Positions 10,272 through 20,494 of a stretch of 64,000 nucleotides of DNA are shown in pieces (the first letter of the stretch is position 1; each line of letters starts with the position of its first letter). Made by a program: the position numbers and the translations under genes. Source of the stretch: Glebionis coronaria (lineage: Eukaryota; Streptophyta; Magnoliopsida; Asterales; Asteraceae); assembly GCA_025667525.1 (NCBI GenBank), contig CM046878.1, positions 76,859,696-76,923,695 on the forward strand, written 5' to 3'. The notes beneath the pieces are model-generated. The model was not told the DNA's origin. It did not search any database and saw only the letters and a program-made list of their open reading frames with translations.

Positions 10272-12224
10272 ATGCGCACTCGCGCGCGTACATACATACC
10301 GATTGGTGTACCAAATTCTTCCAATTCTTCCAAAAAGAAGAAGAAGAATAAAAACAAAAAGACCGTCATTCAAGCCGATCCCGAGAATCGAGCTTTCGAC
10401 AATACGATGGCAACGGGTAATCGACCAATGATTGAGATTCTACAATCTCACGTTGAAGGAAACGATGACGCGATTGTGGTGCCGGATATTGGAGCAAATC
10501 ATTTTGAACTTAAAACGGGTTTTATTCAAATGGTTTCCGCTACACCATTTTTAGGCCGTACTAATGATGATCCACACGCTCATATCAAACGTTTCATACA
10601 ATTGGCAAACACCGTCAAATACAATGGGGTGCCACAAGAGGCTATTCGTTTACAACTCTTTCCTTTTTCCCTCGAGGGACAAGCCCGGATTTGGCTTGAT
10701 AAGGAACCACCCCAAAGTATTACAACATGGATTGATTTAGAGACCAAGTTCATTAACTACTTTTTCCCACCATCACGGACCACCTCTTTAAGGAATGAAA
10801 TAATTACTTTTGAGCAAAAATATGGGGAAACTTTTAGTGAGTCTTGGGATCGATTTAAAGATCTTTGTTAAGAAAATGTCCACAATACGGTTTCACTAAA
10901 GTGCATCAAATAAATACGTTTTACAATGATTTAACTCTAAATGACCAAGACTCACTTAATAGTGCCGCGGGGGTAATATTCTTGTGAAGTCCATGAACGA
11001 GGCTTGGGCCATAATTGAAAACAAGGCGAAAGTACAAACCAAGAGTGTTAGGGCCACTATGGAAAGTACTAGTTCTAGTGAGAGTGACAAGAGAATCGAT
11101 AAACTCACTTTGCTTGTTGAATCACTTGCTCTATAAACCGATGCCCTAAATGGTCAAGTTAATGCCATGAAAGAAACTTGTGAAACGTGTGAGACTTGTG
11201 GTGGACCACATTCATATTTCAATTGTGACAAGGTTTATAATCAACAACAACAAGTTTGTGCTTTTAATGCTAATGAAAGGATTCCATTTAAACCAAATTT
11301 TGATGTTAACCATTTGTCTTATAAAAGTACTAATTATTTGGCTCCCCCGGGTTTTGTAGCACCACAAAGACCACCCCCACCCGCCCAAAATACCCAATAC
11401 CAAAATAGGAACCAAGGTCCTCAAATGGGTAATTTTCAAGGGAATGTTAATCAAGGGAATTTTAATGGTCAAAATCAAGGGTTTCAAAATAATAACCAAG
11501 GTTTTCATAATAACAACGGTTTTCAACCTCAATATCAAAACCAAGGTTTTCCTAATCAAGGTTTTCCAAATCAAGGGTTTAATCAAATGAACATGCATAA
11601 TCCTCAAATAGACTTGGTTCTACAAAAATTGACCGACCATGAGCGAATTATGAGAGAGATGCAAGAATCAACCGATAAGAAATTTTTGACAATGATTCAA
11701 GCCCTTAGACCCCAAGGAGCCTTACCATCCAATACCGAGATTAACCCTCGTGCTAATGTGAGTGCTATCAATACTCGAAGTGGAGCCACTTTAGTGGGAC
11801 CTTCCATCTCTTCGCCCATAAAGGAGAGACAAGGCCCGGAGGTCATAATGAGTAATCCTACCCCCCTTCGGTGATTCCTCCCACTACCACTCCTAGTACT
11901 AGTGCTCCATTGCCGAAAGAGCCTATCCCTACGGTTTTTCAAGAAGCGAGTCCTTCTCCTTCTCAACCTTCAAAGTCTAAGCCTAATATCCCTTATCCAT
12001 CTAGGTTATACAAGGCTAAAGTGCTCACCAAAGATGACGTTCATGTTTCCAACTTTTTAAAAATGATTTCCAACGTCAATGTTAACATAAGCCTTATTGA
12101 AGCACTTGCTCAAATGCCAAAATTTGTGAAAATGTTTAAAGATTTGCTTAATAAGAAAGAAAAAATGGTTGAGCTCGTGAACACCCGTTTAAATGAGAAT
12201 TGTTCCGCGATTCTTCTCAAATAG
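10272..12224 (+). pseudogene. gag: Element B gag (Athila-type), frameshifted
   Basis: Gag is the capsid/nucleocapsid polyprotein that packages element RNA. The first 199 codons hold a lysine-rich N-terminus, then the retrotransposon-gag core (HIKRFIQLANT, IRLQLFPFSLEGQARIWL, SWDRFKDLC). Frame breaks follow (10872-11166). From 11167 comes a CCHC-like zinc knuckle CETCGGPHSYFNC and a long Asn/Gln-rich repeat region (NQGF, PNQGF units). From 11871 a third frame gives PYPSRLYKAKV and NENCSAILLK, the conserved linker that precedes protease in Athila elements, ending at TAG 12222-12224. At least two frameshifts separate these parts, so the copy is dead. Confidence 0.85.
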
Positions 12225-13571
12225 ATTCCCGAAAAGCTAGGAGATCCCGGACGATTCGTGTTACCTTGCTCGTTTCCTCAAATCGATGATTGTATGGCTT
12301 TAGCGGATCTCGGCGCTAGCATCAATCTTATGCCACTTTCGGTTTGGAAACAATTATCATTATTCGACCTTGTACCGACTCGTATGACTTTAGAGTTAGC
12401 TAATCGAACTCTCGCATACCCCGTTGGTATTGCCGAAGATGTTTTTGTTCGAGTTGGTACATTCACTTTTCACGTGGACTTTGTCGTCGTCGACTATGAG
12501 ATGGATCCTCGTATTTTGTTAATACTTGGTAGACCATTCTTACGATCCGGAAGAGCCTTAGTTGATGTAGCCGAAGGGGAGTTAATTCTTAGGGTTCGGT
12601 ATGAACAACAAGTTTTTAAAATGGGAAAAATCACAACAAAATCAAATGGAAAAGAGTCGGTCAATATGATTGATGTTCTTAATTATGATAATGACGGTAT
12701 TTTTCTTAATCCTTTTGGAATTGAAAAGTCTACTCAAAATGATTTTGTGATAAATTCATCCCTTCCCTTAGAGCCTCAAATTTTTGAAACTCTTATTTAT
12801 GACACCTATAGTGATGACACTTCTTCAAGTGATCACACTATCTTCGGTTTAGACGACTCGACTTTTGACCCACCCACTTTTGACCCACCCATTTATGATT
12901 CACCAATCTTTGATACTTACGATGATGACACTTCCTTAAGTGATCTCATCAATTTTGATGACCCACCCCATGACTTTAATGAACCTCACATCCCTATGAG
13001 TGATTCTTCCATGGAGACTCCTTTTGACTTTTATACTCCAATTTTAGAAGTCATGACTATTGAGGAGGATCCTCCACTCTTAGAGATCATACCTAATTTA
13101 GAGGTTATTCCATTTGAGGAGGATTTAGATATCTTTCTAAACACCTATTTCCCTCATGAGAAAGAGTTTTCCTATGACTCCGATGATACTTATGTTTTCA
13201 CATCGAGTTTGGAAGAGGATGACCTTCCCACTTTGGATTTTGATGATATTTTGAGCTTAAATATCACTACCTCTTGCTATTTTCCCGTTAAGGAACCGGT
13301 GTTTGATCCCGGAATAGAGACTTTTGTGCTTTCATTGCCATATCTCCATAACACTTTCCCTAGTAAGAGACTTTTGCCTAAGGATACCCCACTTTACTTT
13401 GACTTGCGTACCACCTCGGGGTTTATTTCCTTTTGTGATGGAAACTATGTGTTTGACCCAGGTGGATTTTCGTGGGGTATGCCTTATATGACTGTGTTTC
13501 ACCCCTTTATCATGGAGAGATTTTCCTCCCTTGGAAATCTCGGCTTTTCCATGATTTTCCCATTTGAATGA
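12225..13571 (+). CDS. Element B protease with acidic C-terminal region
   Basis: Directly after the gag TAG and in the same frame. The retropepsin core is clear: ADLGASINLMP holds the catalytic aspartate (DLGAS, the Athila form of DTGAS), and ILGRPFLRSGRALVDV is the second conserved block. Protease covers roughly the first 140 codons. About 300 residues follow that are rich in Asp, Glu, Ser, Thr and Pro with repeats such as DPPTFDPPIYD and SSDHTIF, then a more ordered tail ending FPFE. No RT, RNase H or integrase motif appears, whereas autonomous Athila elements continue into RT here. The 449-codon frame is open, with no ATG until 12258, so it would need readthrough or fusion to gag. The acidic tail has no family I recognise. 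Confidence 0.8.
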   Translation: MPEKLGDPGRFVLPCSFPQIDDCMALADLGASINLMPLSVWKQLSLFDLVPTRMTLELANRTLAYPVGIAEDVFVRVGTFTFHVDFVVVDYEMDPRILLILGRPFLRSGRALVDVAEGELILRVRYEQQVFKMGKITTKSNGKESVNMIDVLNYDNDGIFLNPFGIEKSTQNDFVINSSLPLEPQIFETLIYDTYSDDTSSSDHTIFGLDDSTFDPPTFDPPIYDSPIFDTYDDDTSLSDLINFDDPPHDFNEPHIPMSDSSMETPFDFYTPILEVMTIEEDPPLLEIIPNLEVIPFEEDLDIFLNTYFPHEKEFSYDSDDTYVFTSSLEEDDLPTLDFDDILSLNITTSCYFPVKEPVFDPGIETFVLSLPYLHNTFPSKRLLPKDTPLYFDLRTTSGFISFCDGNYVFDPGGFSWGMPYMTVFHPFIMERFSSLGNLGFSMIFPFE

Positions 13572-13680
13572 AGACATTCGGGAATTTGAGTCGAGCTAGA
13601 GACACGTGAAAAAAAAAATCAAGCATCGTATGACTAGGTTAGATTTTTACCGTTTTCACCTTTCACCCATTTTCACCAAT

Positions 13681-13984
13681 AAGTGTAGGGGGAGCCAAAT
13701 AGGTTGTTTGTGTGTTGTGATGTTGTGTGCAGGGACATGTGCTTAATGATCTACTTTTGGTGTTTTTGACACGACCCGTGTTTCCCGTGTACCCGGTTCC
13801 TTCGATAAGTTTTTGCTATTGTGATTCAATCATGTATATAAATAAAACGAATAAATGTAATCAATTTAGTTGTCCCTTCCTTAGCTCGATTTTAAACAAC
13901 GTACTCAATGTCCTAAGTGTAGGGGAGTTAATTCTCCCACATGCTTAAACATTGAGGATAATGTTTATATTAAGTGTAGGGGGA
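13681..13984 (+). repeat. Extra polypurine-tract-like motifs, element B
   Basis: AAGTGTAGGGGGAG (13681), AAGTGTAGGGGAG (13914) and AAGTGTAGGGGGAT (13971) repeat the motif AAGTGTAGGGGAT found immediately before the 3' LTR (15505). They resemble secondary plus-strand priming sites. Confidence 0.65.
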
Positions 13985-14684
13985 TTTCTATCGAAATTTT
14001 AGTGGGCTTTTCCATGAATTTGACCCCATTTAACCGGAAAATTTTAAAAAATTTCAACGTTTTTCAAATTTTTGATCTATTTTGGCCTTGTAGTATTTCC
14101 ATTTATTTTCTTTCCTTTTGTCATCGCAACGTATTTATATTTTCCATTTCAAGAATAAAGTCAAAAATAAATAAATAAGTAAAATGGTTTTAACAAGTTT
14201 AGATATCTTTGATATATTAGGCCCGTCGTGAATATTTTGACTCAACCCGAGTTTACTTATCCAAGTTTACTCTAGCTAGTATCCTTAACCATATGGACCT
14301 TAATTGGTTTATTAGGCTAAGCATCCACGAGTCTCATTCCTTGAGATTTTAAATTGTGGAGAACGAGAGATGATAGAGTTGATAATAAGTTTAAGGGTTA
14401 ATTCTTCCTTATATGAGTTTTTGTGGCTCTTTCTTCCCGCTTGTATATTTAATTGCTTAATAAATGAGGATTTTTGCGGTGTAGATTCGATATCTTAACT
14501 CTTAGCCAAATCTTTATTCTCCTTTTAATTAAAGCATGAACACATTAAGGGTGCCAGCGTTGTGGACTTCCGACTAAGGTGGCTCATAACCACTAAGTAG
14601 GAGGTATCCAGACCATGGGACCGCGGAATTTGACCTACTATATATATCATAATAGGAAAGAATAAGATTAAAACATGACCTCAA

Positions 14685-14875
14685 GGAGCCTTAGGGTGTG
14701 GGGCATGTAGCACGAACCTTGTCATTAGAGCCTTAGGGTGTATGGCATGGTAAGTGTTGAATAAAAATTGATTCAAAAATCAATTCCCTTATTTATCGTT
14801 CAAGGAGCCTTAGGGTGTGGACAATAGATGGGGAACATTTTTACATCTTAAAGAGCCTAAGGGTATATGATGTGA
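14685..14875 (+). repeat. Imperfect GAGCCTTAGGGTGT repeats
   Basis: Four copies of RGAGCCTTAGGGTGT followed by a variable G-rich word and then AT-rich spacers (start 14685, 14727, 14804, 14852). Spacing is irregular (42, 77, 48 bases), so it is a dispersed motif and not a strict tandem array. Confidence 0.7.
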
Positions 14876-15518
14876 ACTTGCTAAACTCCACATAAAGTCT
14901 ACATGACTTTGGAGGAATAATTAATAAGTAGTACTATTTGGCCAAATTTTGGGTCTGGGAATTTATTCCCCAAATCGTGTTAAATCATCCTTGATGTGGG
15001 CTTACTTTAGTGACAACGTTTTTGAGGACGAGGTTAGGTTTTGAGTGTCGGGTTTGCACCGTTTGGCCTTCATTTTTGGATTAATAATTATAAAATAAGT
15101 CAAATGAGCCTATGGGTGAATGACAATCAATAAAATCTAGAGATACAAAGTAGGAATTGGAGAAAGAGTTTACACAATTGTCTTATATAAGTGGTTTTAA
15201 CTTGAGGACTTATGGTAAACAATGATCTCGTTTTTAAGCTTGGTATGGGAAACGTGAAACATGAGGGTGATTAATATTCATAACACTAAAGCCCTAATAT
15301 AAGTCTTAGATTTCTTTACGAGTTTCTTCCATCAAATAATTTCCAAGTTAATAAATTGTTATAACTTTTGTTTCCTTTAAAGTTTTTATCTTTCCGTCAT
15401 AGTAGTAATAGTATATCTTAATAAAGGCCAAGATGGGTTGATAATGAAAAAAATGTAACTTTATGCTTTAAAATAATGCATTGCATGGGGTCATTGCAAT
15501 GGTCAAGTGTAGGGGATT

Positions 15519-18252
15519 TAATAAGTGTGTAAACACTTATCCTTTTGCCACTAAAATCAAGGAAAAACAAGACCTAATCATGTGTTTAATGTCATAAAAG
15601 TCGGAATTACGTGTGGTTTTGTGTTTTTGTGTTAAAATAGGTACAAATGATCAAAAGAAGAGAAAACACGGGATTTCACGGTCAAATGTTGAAGAAAAGT
15701 CCAAAAAGAGACGAAGACAAAGTCAAAAGATCAAAAGTGTGCCAAAGATCACGAAACCCGACAAAATCGATACGATTTGAAGAAAAGACCAAAATGCCAA
15801 AGATCAAGTCGTTTTATTCGGGGATTTAATTTTTATGAAGATTTTGGGCCTTGTGGGTCCCACTTATGATTAATGGGCCACAAGCCCATTTAAGAAGATT
15901 GATGTATTTGCTTATGGATCAAAAGGCCCCATCCAAAGCCCATTTGCACAAATGATAAACGGATGAAAGTTTGGAAGCCCAAACTGTTTAAAAGCATCAC
16001 ACGGTTAGGAGGAGAATTAAATTGGGCCCAAGCCCAATTAAGTAACAAGTAAAATGAAGTTTTAAGAACTTTTCAAACGGTGAAAAGTTTACTTCCCTGG
16101 TCAACTTCACTAGCCAAACTCACACAACACTCCCCACGTGTTTATCTCCTCACCTCACTCATTTTTACCCACAAACCCTAATTCCTATCACAAAAATTAC
16201 ACATATAAATTTGGGGGTTTTACCCTTATCTTTTAATTCACACAAATCTAAATAAATCCCCCCAAGAATCAGAGATGACACCACACTGGTGGTCCTCAAT
16301 ATTAATCCGACGTGGCCTCTCTCCTTTATTTTGATTGGTGGAAACACCACATCTCAACAAACCCTCCAATAAACTTCTTCCACATCAACCTCAACAAACA
16401 TAAGAAGCACAAATGGTTCCATCCTGGCGATCCGTGTGATGCTCGAGTGGTTTTCAGCCGATGATCAAGAGAGAGAAAGAAGAATGAAGGATTTAAGGGC
16501 CAAGATTAGTTGCTTAATTTTGAAGCCATCAAGAGGGTTTCAGGGGTTTTGCCTATAAAAACCCCCTCCAAATCTGTAATCAGTAGCACTTTACTTTTCT
16601 TTATTTTAATTTTTGCAAAATTAGATTAGGGTTAATGTAATTTCTTTAAATTCAAGTAATTGTAATTTTAATTAATTAATGAAAAGTTACTTTTTATTTA
16701 ACTTTCGTCTCTCCTTTAATTTCCTGTCAAGTTTTAGAATTTCATCTTTAATATGCTTTTTTATTGAATATTACTGTTCGAAATTTATTATTATTTTTTT
16801 AAAAAAAAACAAAAATAAATAAATAAATAAATAAAAAATAATAAAAGAAAGTGATTAATATTTTTCCACTGGAAAATATATAAAGTCTGTTCGAGGTATA
16901 GTACTTTGGTTCGATACTGTTGATGTTCAAAGGTTCATCTTGGTTCGAGGGTGTTGATGTTCAAGGTGGTGTTTGGTTTCGATATCAAAGGGGGCTCAGC
17001 GCTTCACCCTTCGACCCACCGGATTTCGACAAAAGGTTTCTACCCTCTTTTATTTACAAGTTTTATTTTGTAGTTTATTTTATAGTTTTTTATCTGCTCG
17101 TGTTTTTGAGTTTATTTGGTTTGTTGAATTTGCTTGTTTGATTTTCATATCTGCTATTTCATTTTAGGTTTATATCACTTGTTTAATTTTAAGTTTTAGA
17201 AAGTTTATTCTGCTTAGTTTTATTCCATTTTTAGTTGCTGTTTTGGTTTCAATGCTTATTCAGATTTTAACTTATAATGTTTCTGCTTATCTGCTTTAGT
17301 TATTTTGTTTCTGTTTATTGAGTTTAGAGAGCACTGCTAGTATCTGCTTATTGATAGGATTTGTTTAAGTTTTTTATATTTTGGATTTGGTTATATCTGT
17401 TTTGTTGAATTTCGCATAGCAGGGGTCATAGCTTATATAGATTCAGCTTTTCAGCTTTTTGCCTGCTTTAATAATTTGTAGCCTGTTTAGTTGATAGCTT
17501 ATTTGTCTTATTGCTATTTATATATTCTAGCTTATCTATTTTTCACTGTTGATCTGCTTATTTTTCAGCCTTTTATGCTTATTTGTTTTGGTAACTTTAC
17601 TGTTTTATATACTGGCTCAATCTCAGACTCTTTTGGTCTGAGTTTTAAAAATTCCAAAAATAATTGGCAAAATTAGGTCATGATGGGATTCGAACCCAGG
17701 ACCCTTTGTATACAAGCCAACAGTCTTTACCAACTTAGCTAGACTATTTTTGTGTTTTACTTTCTGTCTTTGAATTAATATAGGTAAAATTGTAGTGGTA
17801 GCTTTCTTTAAATTAGTTAAATACAAGTTTTTAGTTTAATTACTTTTATTTAAAAAGTTTTATATCAATTAAAGTTAATTCAGTTTTTCAAAAATAAAAA
17901 GATAAAAAAAAAATTAATTTACTTTTAGGCGTTTTAATTGTTTTAAATTTAGTTTAAAAATTCTCTTTAATATAGATTAGTTTTGTTAAAAAAGTTTTTA
18001 GTTTAAATTTTTGGTTAAGTAATTTCTTTAAAAAATTAGTTTTTATTTATAATTAGTTTTAGTCTTATTTAAATTTTAGTTCAAAATAGATTTTTTAAAA
18101 TTTTTTTAATTAAATAGATTTTTAGTTTAAAACCCAAAAAGAATTATTTACCAAAAACAAAGTTAAGTCTAACGTTTAGTCGGATATCAAATTCGAGTCG
18201 ATTTGTGGAACGAAATTAGACATAAAAAGAGTTTGCAAAAACCATAATATTA
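15519..18252 (+). repeat. Element B 3' LTR
   Basis: A 2.73-kb LTR preceded by AAGTGTAGGGGAT. It aligns with 6750-9522 apart from a 52-bp extra segment at about 15848-15899 (containing GGGCCTTGTGGGTCCC) and a 107-bp deletion after 16160, the latter bounded in the 5' LTR by similar short words (CATTTTTA / CATTTTTACCC). Contains a TATA box at 16554. Confidence 0.9.
17676..17750 (-). other. tRNA-like sequence in B 3' LTR
   Basis: The LTR copy of the tRNA-like relic at 8947. The A box (plus 17730-17741) and B box (plus 17686-17696) are unchanged; only two nearby substitutions are seen (C to A and C to T on the plus strand), neither in a Pol III box. Confidence 0.6.
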
Positions 18253-18257
18253 AAAAT

Positions 18258-19194
18258 CTTCATTCGATTCGTGTTCAATGATCAATTGATTCAATACTCC
18301 CTCGAAAACTTTGGTGAAATTCTTGGTGTGCCATATGAAGGCACTTGTCGTTTTACGGATAAATGGAGACTTGATGCTCTCTTGGAATCCTACGATAAAC
18401 CTCCAAATGACCTCACCGAAATTGATCTAGAGTTTATCCTTGACATCATTTCGAAAGAGCGTGATGGAAACATTGTGAGAAGCCTTCATTCAAATGTGCG
18501 AAATGTGAATCGATATGAAGTGCTCTCTAGCGACCATAAGGATTTTATGGTCCAATGGGCAAATATCCTTAGGGAGAATGTCTTTTGTCTTGGTGGAAAC
18601 CGAGATCATATCCCAGTTTGTATGGTGCATATGTTGAGTTGCATCTTTACATCCACCAAGTACAATTTGGCATTCTATATCGCTCGACGAATAAATTATG
18701 CCCTTTCAAAGCCCAAAACAAACCTTCCATATGCTATGCTTCTTACTCGCCTTTTCAAAAGGGTTGCTCATGACTATCCCCACCTCGATCTTTCTCGCTT
18801 TCACCCGGTTCATCGGGTTATGTTGCCTATTCAAGAGGTATATGCAAGAAAGCCAAGAAGTGATCGAGGTTCGCGAAAATCCGATCATCAAGAGACGGAT
18901 GATGAGGACACATATATGCCAACAAATGATGGTGATGGCATAGGTACTAGTTCTCACTTCAACTCTACGAGTAATTCCCACCCATCCTCAAACTCATGCG
19001 TGGATGGACTTGAAGACTTAGCTCCCCCACCTCATTACTCCTCTAGTGAAGTACCGGAAGATCTCAACATGGAGCATCTCTACCGTGAAAATCTTAGGAC
19101 TAGAGGTGAATTGCATGAACATCGGGTTGAGTCAAGGAAGGGATTCAAGTATTTGGGGAATATGATCAAGGGATTGGGCAAGAAGAGAAGGTGA
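18258..19194 (+). pseudogene. A1 ORF1, 3' part (ATHILA ORF-1-like)
   Basis: The remaining three quarters of ORF1, resuming right after the element B duplication. It is open for 307 codons from 18271 to TGA at 19192. Conserved blocks: YSLENFGEILGVP, EGTCRFTDKWRLDALLE, FCLGGNRDHIP, YYIARRINYALSKPK-type segment, NLPYAMLLTRLFKRV. The C-terminal third is Asp/Ser-rich and ends with a basic tail (IKGLGKKRR) after a likely helix (MEHLYRENLRTRGELHEHRV). Without B and the frameshift in the 5' part it would match A2 over its whole length. Confidence 0.8.
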
Positions 19195-19795
19195 AGGCTT
19201 TGAACTATTTCAAAGAATACATGTTGGTAAACATGTAATGTTGAACAATTTTTTTTTATTTTGGTTGTGCATTAACTTATGCTACATGTTTGGATTACTA
19301 TTTATTTCAATCCTAAATGTTGCTTATGCCATCATGTTTGTGATTTACATAGCTTTGTGCATCCTTTATGATAGTTAGCTTCTTAGATTTTGGTCAGTAG
19401 TTAACTTTGGCTTGTGAATCCTTTGGTAAAAATCTGGGTTAACCAAAATTTGGGATGTGAAATTTTTGAAACACCTCTGGTCGCGGTTCCATATCGATCA
19501 GCGGCTCCTTATCGATAGGGAACCGCCGGTCCTAGATAAGGAACTGTCAGCTACTGTGTCCGACAGAATCTTTTGCTTTACACTATTTTCTTCAATCTGT
19601 GTAAACATTGCATGATTCTTTGCAAAAACCTGCACATTTCCTAAACTAGGTTACCAAAATTCATTATTCACCTAAAATGATTTTAACCCATTACTAGTTT
19701 TGATCATCCCCTCACCCATTTAAACCCACCTTGTTAGTCATGTTCTTCACACATCAAAACATCCTTCCCTAACCCTTAAACCACCTTTGTCAACC
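19195..19795 (+). other. A1 spacer between ORF1 and ORF2
   Basis: A 600-bp non-coding spacer with the half-site module at 19483-19547. Matching sequence lies at 57054-57655 in A2. Confidence 0.7.
19483..19547 (+). promoter_or_regulatory. Quadruple half-site module ahead of A1 ORF2
   Basis: GCGGTTCCATA (19483), GCGGCTCCTTA (19501), TAGGGAACCGC (19516), TAAGGAACTGT (19537); start spacing 18, 15, 21. The inner pair is separated by TCGA. The ORF2 ATG is 249 bases downstream. Confidence 0.8.
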
Positions 19796-20494
19796 ATGGT
19801 TTCTACAAAAACCTCAAACACTTCCAAAACCTCCACCCCAAGGAAAACACTTAAGATTAGGATTAAGGTACCCAAGCCTAACTCCTCACCCTTTCACACA
19901 CCCAAAAATGAGATGGTTCCAATCCTCATTTCCTCATCACCTTCACCACCCCTTGCACCATGCAAGACAACCTCTACCCATGGTACTAACCACTCTATTG
20001 GTTCTACCTCCTCTTCATTCCACTCAAGAATGAATGAGCTCTCTTCACCCTTCACTCCAAGTGCACCCTTGGATGTGACTACACAACCACAACCAATCCA
20101 AAGCATTCCTTTTATTAATGACTTTGATGACACCTTGGTGACTTCACCATTTACCCCTCCAAGCTCACCCATTTCACCAACCTTGGAGAACATACCTCCA
20201 CACTCACCCATTTCTCCTTTGGAGAACTTGCCTCCACACTCACCCACATCACCCTTGGAGAACATGCCTCCTCCACCTCCACCACACTTAAACATTCCAA
20301 TTTTGGGTGTCTCACTTTCCCTCCTCTTGGGTGATCCTTACTATGGGTTTCAAGAGACTCATGGTCCTAATTGTCCATGTTGCCTCTACAACCACTACAT
20401 CATCCATAACCTTAGGATGGAAGTGTTTGGACTACATAGGAGGTTGCAAGAGTTCTTGCTTGCCTTGTTCTCCATGCCTCCTCCTAGGAGATGA
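19796..20494 (+). CDS. A1 ORF2, Pro/Ser-rich CxCC protein
   Basis: A 232-codon ORF from ATG 19796 to TGA, with no family recognised. Residues 1-30 are Thr/Lys-rich and basic (SKTSTPRKTLKIRIKVPKP). Residues about 35-150 are rich in Pro and Ser, with repeated phrases PPHSPISPLENLPPHSPTSP. The C-terminal 70 residues look folded: LGVSLSLLLGDPYYGF, then CPCC, then a leucine-rich helix around HRRLQEFLLALF, ending PPPRR. A2 has an equal-length intact copy (57656-58354), and most differences are substitutions, so the ORF was coding when the copies diverged. The CxCC plus helix is shared with ORF3. Confidence 0.65.
   Translation: MVSTKTSNTSKTSTPRKTLKIRIKVPKPNSSPFHTPKNEMVPILISSSPSPPLAPCKTTSTHGTNHSIGSTSSSFHSRMNELSSPFTPSAPLDVTTQPQPIQSIPFINDFDDTLVTSPFTPPSSPISPTLENIPPHSPISPLENLPPHSPTSPLENMPPPPPPHLNIPILGVSLSLLLGDPYYGFQETHGPNCPCCLYNHYIIHNLRMEVFGLHRRLQEFLLALFSMPPPRR

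Larger units (their letters stand above)
13572..15518 (+). other. Element B 3' non-coding region
   Basis: About 1.9 kb without a supportable ORF. It contains polypurine-tract-like motifs at 13681, 13914 and 13971 before the terminal one at 15505, and imperfect repeats of GAGCCTTAGGGTGT (14685, 14727, 14804, 14852, weaker at 15105). Confidence 0.7.
6750..18252 (+). mobile_element. Element B, non-autonomous Athila-like
   Basis: An 11.5-kb LTR retrotransposon nested in A1 ORF1. The 5' LTR is 6750-9522 and the 3' LTR 15519-18252. The ends are unusual: TAATAAG at the start and ATAATATTA at the end, instead of TG...CA. Flanks are GAAAT (6745-6749) and AAAAT (18253-18257), a 5-bp duplication with one mismatch. 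The primer site resembles tRNA-Asp. The coding part has gag and an aspartic protease but no RT, RNase H or integrase. This is the layout of gag-bearing non-autonomous elements (TR-GAG type). The boundary is confirmed by A2, where the ORF1 sequence is uninterrupted. Confidence 0.9.

Noticed and set aside
10872..11166. Continuation of gag as a separate gene
   Set aside because: Every frame is broken here; it is decayed gag between two open parts.
11212..11607. 131-codon minus-strand frame
   Set aside because: Antisense shadow of the Asn/Gln-rich gag region of element B.
19894..20295. Gly/Glu-rich minus-strand frame
   Set aside because: Antisense shadow of the Pro/Ser-rich ORF2; the same shadow appears in A2 at 57565-57993.
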